32,666 bases of DNA from Hadesarchaea archaeon. GTDB taxonomy: Archaea; Hadarchaeota; Hadarchaeia; Hadarchaeales; Hadarchaeaceae. The stretch lies in NCBI GenBank assembly GCA_030601665.1, contig JAUWBP010000002.1:1-32666 (forward strand), written 5' to 3'. Positions 30,008-32,666 of the stretch are shown here, piece after piece. The notes below the pieces were generated by a model. It worked only from the letters and a program-made list of their open reading frames with translations. It was not told the origin of the DNA and made no database searches. Each line of letters starts with the position of its first letter. The first letter of the stretch is position 1. A program made the translations under genes and the position numbers.

Positions 30008-30418
30008 TCACTCCCCCATCACGAAGACCACGAGTCTGCGGGTTCGGGGACCATCCTGCTCGATTACGAGAAAACTCTGCCAAGTGCCTCGAACCACTCG
30101 CCCATCGGCAATCGGCAGAACCCGCGATGATCCAATAAATGCCGATTTTAGGTGCGCGTGGGCGTTGTCGTCGATGCTATCATGCTGGTAGCCCCCACGT
30201 GCGGGCGCGAAATCTTCGAGCTTGTTCAACAAATCCTGTTTGAGGCCGCCTTCGTTCTCGTTCAACACGAGCGAGGCCGTCGCGTGAGGCAGCTGGGCGA
30301 TGAGCAGCCCGTTCTTGATGCCAGATTTGCGAACTGCGTCAAGTATTTGGTCAGTGATATCGATGATCTCGCGCTGCTTCCGAGTCGAGAAACTGAACTC
30401 CTTGAACCACGTACGCAT
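30008..30418 (-). CDS. YjbQ/UPF0047 family protein
   Basis: A 136-residue protein of the UPF0047 family, whose members have weak thiamine-phosphate synthase activity; the physiological role is unsettled. Conserved blocks are present: LPHATASLVLNENE (43-56), DDNAHAHLKSAFIGSS (83-98) and GTWQSFLVIEQDGPRTR. Length is normal for the family. It is first in a three-gene operon with an exonuclease and uracil-DNA glycosylase, starting 67 nt from the divergent epimerase gene. The stop is two bases before the next ATG. Confidence 0.9.
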   Translation of the reverse strand: MRTWFKEFSFSTRKQREIIDITDQILDAVRKSGIKNGLLIAQLPHATASLVLNENEGGLKQDLLNKLEDFAPARGGYQHDSIDDNAHAHLKSAFIGSSRVLPIADGRVVRGTWQSFLVIEQDGPRTRRLVVFVMGE

Positions 30419-30485
30419 CGAAACCCAAACTTACTGATACTTCGCCTATTTTAACATACGCACGGAAATAGAGGAAAGGGAGCGA

Positions 30486-31421
30486 ATGCGAGTCCTCGTA
30501 ACAGGTGGAGCTGGCTTTATAGGCTCGCACTTGGTCGACGCTTTGTTGGCCAGGGGTGATGCGGTTACCGTGCTTGACAATCTCTCCAACGGTAGCATGG
30601 AAAACCTAAAAAATCACACAACCAATCCGGCTCTCCGGTTCATTCAAGGCGACATTAGAGATGCCAAAGCGATCGAAAACGCTGTGGCTGGTGTCGATGC
30701 AATTATTCATGATGCAGCGATGATAAGTGTACCCCTTTCGATCAAGGACCCAGAACTCGCCCACAGCGTGAACGCCGGGGGCACGCAGGCGCTGCTCAAT
30801 GCCAGTTTGGAGCGCGGCGTCAAGCGATTTGTCTACGCTTCGTCCTGTGCAGTCTATGGTGAACAAGCCAAACTCCCGATAAGCGAGGATGCGCCGCCCA
30901 ATCCGCTTTCACCCTACGCGAGCTCCAAGCTCGTTGCGGAGCAAAGCTGCCGCACTTTCAATGAGTTGGAAGGGTTGGAAACCGTGTGCCTGCGCTATTT
31001 CAATGTCTACGGGGCTAGACAGACTGGCGAGTATGCAGGGGTCATGACAAAATTTATGGAACGCCTCCGCGCCAACCAACCCCCCATGATTTACGGCGAC
31101 GGCGAGCAGACACGCGATTTCATCCATGTTGGCGATGTCGTCGATGCCACCTTGCTGGCGCTGGAACGTAACAGAGTAGCCGGAAAAACGTTAAACGTCG
31201 GGACCGGCAGGACTACTAGCATCAACGAGCTCTGCAAGATATTTTTGAGATTAACAGGTAAAACCGGACTCAAGCCCACCTACGAGGCCCCTAGGTCCGG
31301 AGATATCAGGCACAGCCAAGCCGACATCGCGAAGATAAGAAAACTCCTTGGCTACGATCCGAAAGTATCGATCGAGCAGGGGGTTGAAAAATTGTTGAGG
31401 GCCTTCGAGGTTGTGGAATGA
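30486..31421 (+). CDS. NAD-dependent epimerase/dehydratase (UDP-glucose 4-epimerase-like)
   Basis: A 311-residue extended short-chain dehydrogenase acting on a nucleotide sugar. It has TGGAGFIGSH (6-15), LDNLSNGS after the second strand, catalytic S119/S120 and Y144-x3-K148 (SPYASSK), and the substrate text NVYGARQTG and DGEQTRDFIHVGDVVDA. UDP-glucose/galactose or N-acetyl-hexosamine epimerisation are the likeliest reactions. ATG is preceded by GGGAG. The stop overlaps the next start by four bases, opening a glycan biosynthesis operon. Confidence 0.9.
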   Translation: MRVLVTGGAGFIGSHLVDALLARGDAVTVLDNLSNGSMENLKNHTTNPALRFIQGDIRDAKAIENAVAGVDAIIHDAAMISVPLSIKDPELAHSVNAGGTQALLNASLERGVKRFVYASSCAVYGEQAKLPISEDAPPNPLSPYASSKLVAEQSCRTFNELEGLETVCLRYFNVYGARQTGEYAGVMTKFMERLRANQPPMIYGDGEQTRDFIHVGDVVDATLLALERNRVAGKTLNVGTGRTTSINELCKIFLRLTGKTGLKPTYEAPRSGDIRHSQADIAKIRKLLGYDPKVSIEQGVEKLLRAFEVVE

Positions 31422-32074
31422 CGAAAGACTGGATCGTGATGCCGGCCTATAACGAAGAGCGCTCGATAGGCAAGGTACTCGATGCCCTGAAGCGTGAGGG
31501 ATGGCACAAGATTATTGTTGTGGACGATGGATCGCACGACCGAACCGCTGAGATTGCTCGTTCGAAGGGGGCTCTTGTCGTCAGCCACGAGAAAAACATG
31601 GGGCTAGGGGCAGCGCTCCGGAGTGGCTTGGCAAGGGCCCGAAAGCTGGGTGCAGACCGCGTGATCACTTTCGACGCCGATGGGCAGCACGACCCAAAAG
31701 CAGTCGAATCCCTCGCAAAGGCCTTGAAAAATGCCGACCTCGTGATCGGCGTTCGGCGGCACTTGGAAATCCCTCTCCACAAGCGGGTCGGCAACTCCGG
31801 CCTGAACTTGATAACGTGCTTGTTCAGTGGAGTACTCACGGACTCACAATCGGGTTCGAGGGCTTTCAACAAGCGGGCGCTCGAGCTAATCCGAATCAGA
31901 AGCAACCGCTACGCAGTTTCCTCCGAGATAATAATCCAGGCGAGAAAGCTGGGGCTGAGGCTTCAATGGGTGCCGGTCGAGTGCTTTTACACTAAATACT
32001 CCAAGGCGCGGGGAACCACCATCCTCAGCGGGTTCAGGATATTTTTGGCCCTGCTGAAGCAGAGGTTGAGCTAA
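31418..32074 (+). CDS. family 2 glycosyltransferase (polyprenyl-phosphate sugar synthase-like)
   Basis: A 218-residue GT-A enzyme of the dolichol-phosphate mannose/glucose synthase type. It has MPAYNEERSIGKVLDAL (8-24), VVDDGSHDRT (34-43), the metal-binding DAD at 86-88 (FDADGQHDP), and SGSRAFNKRALELI. No transmembrane segment is evident. It probably moves a sugar from a nucleotide donor to a lipid carrier for glycoprotein or surface glycan synthesis. ATG overlaps the epimerase stop (ATGA) and its stop overlaps the following ATG (TAATG), so three genes are coupled. Confidence 0.9.
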   Translation: MTKDWIVMPAYNEERSIGKVLDALKREGWHKIIVVDDGSHDRTAEIARSKGALVVSHEKNMGLGAALRSGLARARKLGADRVITFDADGQHDPKAVESLAKALKNADLVIGVRRHLEIPLHKRVGNSGLNLITCLFSGVLTDSQSGSRAFNKRALELIRIRSNRYAVSSEIIIQARKLGLRLQWVPVECFYTKYSKARGTTILSGFRIFLALLKQRLS

Positions 32075-32666
32075 TGCGCATCTTGATGGCCTCAGATCTC
32101 TTCTACCCTTCTCTGCTGGGCGGTGGGGAAACGCGAATGTACGAGACGGCAAGAAGATCGGCTAAAAAACATGAAATTCATGTCCTCACTCGAAGATTCA
32201 AAGGGTTGCCAAGCTACGAGGCGCATGAAGGCATGCACATCCATAGGGTCTTCGTCCCCTCCGAGGGGGTAAAGCTTGAGTCACCCACTGATGGCTCCAC
32301 TTTCATGGCGGGCGCTCTGCTCAAGGGGCTAAACTTGGGGGATTTTGATCTCTACGCCCCGCAGCAGTTCTTTCCCATTTTTCCCTTGTGGTTAATCGCA
32401 AAGGTAAAACGGAATCCATTCGTTGCGACTATTCACGATATCTATCGTGAGACATGGCTGCAGAAATATGGACTCAAGGGGCACTCCATGGCTGCTTTTG
32501 AGAGGGTGATGCTGAAACTTCCGTACACCAAGGTAATCACGGTCTCGAACTCCTCGAAGAAGAAGTTGATCGAGAGCGGTGTTCCCGAACACGTGATAGA
32601 AATAATTCCAAATGGCGTCGATTTAGGGAAGTATGACGAGGTAAAGGTCAGGAAATCCGATAAACC
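32074..32666 (+). CDS. family 4 glycosyltransferase, 3' end cut by the window
   Basis: The ATG at 32074 opens a frame that stays open to the window edge (197 full codons). The product begins MRILMASDLFYPSLLGGGET, the acceptor-side Gly loop of GT-B glycosyltransferases, then NPFVATIHDIYRET and VITVSNSSKKKLIESGVP, and IIPNGVDLGKYD, the typical linker into the C-terminal nucleotide-sugar domain. That second domain is missing only because the sequence ends. It should add a sugar to a glycan or lipid at the membrane, using sugars from the epimerase just upstream. Confidence 0.9.
   Translation, partial: MRILMASDLFYPSLLGGGETRMYETARRSAKKHEIHVLTRRFKGLPSYEAHEGMHIHRVFVPSEGVKLESPTDGSTFMAGALLKGLNLGDFDLYAPQQFFPIFPLWLIAKVKRNPFVATIHDIYRETWLQKYGLKGHSMAAFERVMLKLPYTKVITVSNSSKKKLIESGVPEHVIEIIPNGVDLGKYDEVKVRKSDK

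Noticed and set aside
30006..30083. Extended N-terminus of the DEDD exonuclease
   Set aside because: It overlaps the end of yjbQ; the ExoI motif begins within a few residues of the ATG at 30005, which has a good ribosome binding site.
1..32666. CRISPR arrays, insertion sequences, integrase attachment sites
   Set aside because: No spaced repeat array, transposase or integrase text, or terminal inverted repeats were seen anywhere in the window.

Overview
The window is archaeal chromosome. It carries an archaeal histone, glycerol-1-phosphate dehydrogenase (ether-lipid synthesis), a proteasome beta subunit, the termination nuclease aCPSF1/FttA, SepF and FtsZ, Spt5, D-aminoacyl-tRNA deacylase DTD2, an Sm-like protein with eL37, uL11-uL1-uL10-L12, archaeal-type AlaRS and LeuRS, and two intron-containing tRNA genes. 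Genes are tightly packed, with GGAGG/GGTGA ribosome binding sites and TATA/BRE promoters. Most of the sequence is GC-rich, but a few genes are clearly AT-richer. The set looks euryarchaeal; an uncultured thermophilic lineage such as Hadarchaeota is possible, but that is a guess.

Layout. 1-464: no confident gene, perhaps the tail of an unknown CDS. 465-5956: a probable heterocycle (purine, pyrimidine or hydantoin) degradation block with two SsnA-type aminohydrolases, a PreA/YgfK-like flavin/Fe-S oxidoreductase and a hydantoinase/allantoinase-like cyclic amidohydrolase, with a histone gene in the middle. 5971-8033: an ADP-forming acyl-CoA synthetase pair whose beta subunit looks intact and whose alpha subunit has lost its catalytic signatures. 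8237-11633: HypD, a phosphoesterase, two small proteins and glycerol-1-phosphate dehydrogenase. 11737-16259: information-processing genes (proteasome beta, FttA, ZPR1-type protein, SepF, PUA protein, LSm, eL37). 16344-16620: tRNA-Ala(GGC) and tRNA-Val(GAC), both interrupted. 16658-22135: DTD2, then FtsZ-SecE-Spt5-OB protein-uL11-uL1-uL10-L12, linking division, secretion, elongation and the ribosomal stalk. 22240-28528: AlaRS, LeuRS and a DUF434 protein. 28599-30418: a zinc ribbon, then the minus-strand operon YjbQ, DEDD exonuclease, family-4 uracil-DNA glycosylase. 30486-end: a sugar epimerase and two glycosyltransferases, the last cut by the window edge.

Most notable: (i) the ssnA/preA/ssnA/hydantoinase block, which resembles the bacterial ssnA-ygfK-hyuA anaerobic purine-degradation region; (ii) the degenerate acyl-CoA synthetase alpha subunit; (iii) a perfect bulge-helix-bulge intron in the D-arm of tRNA-Val, and two insertions in the neighbouring tRNA-Ala; (iv) two convergent gene pairs that share a single CTAG as both stop codons; (v) palindromic TATA boxes acting as bidirectional promoters, one flanked by an 11-bp direct repeat spaced 42 bp apart.
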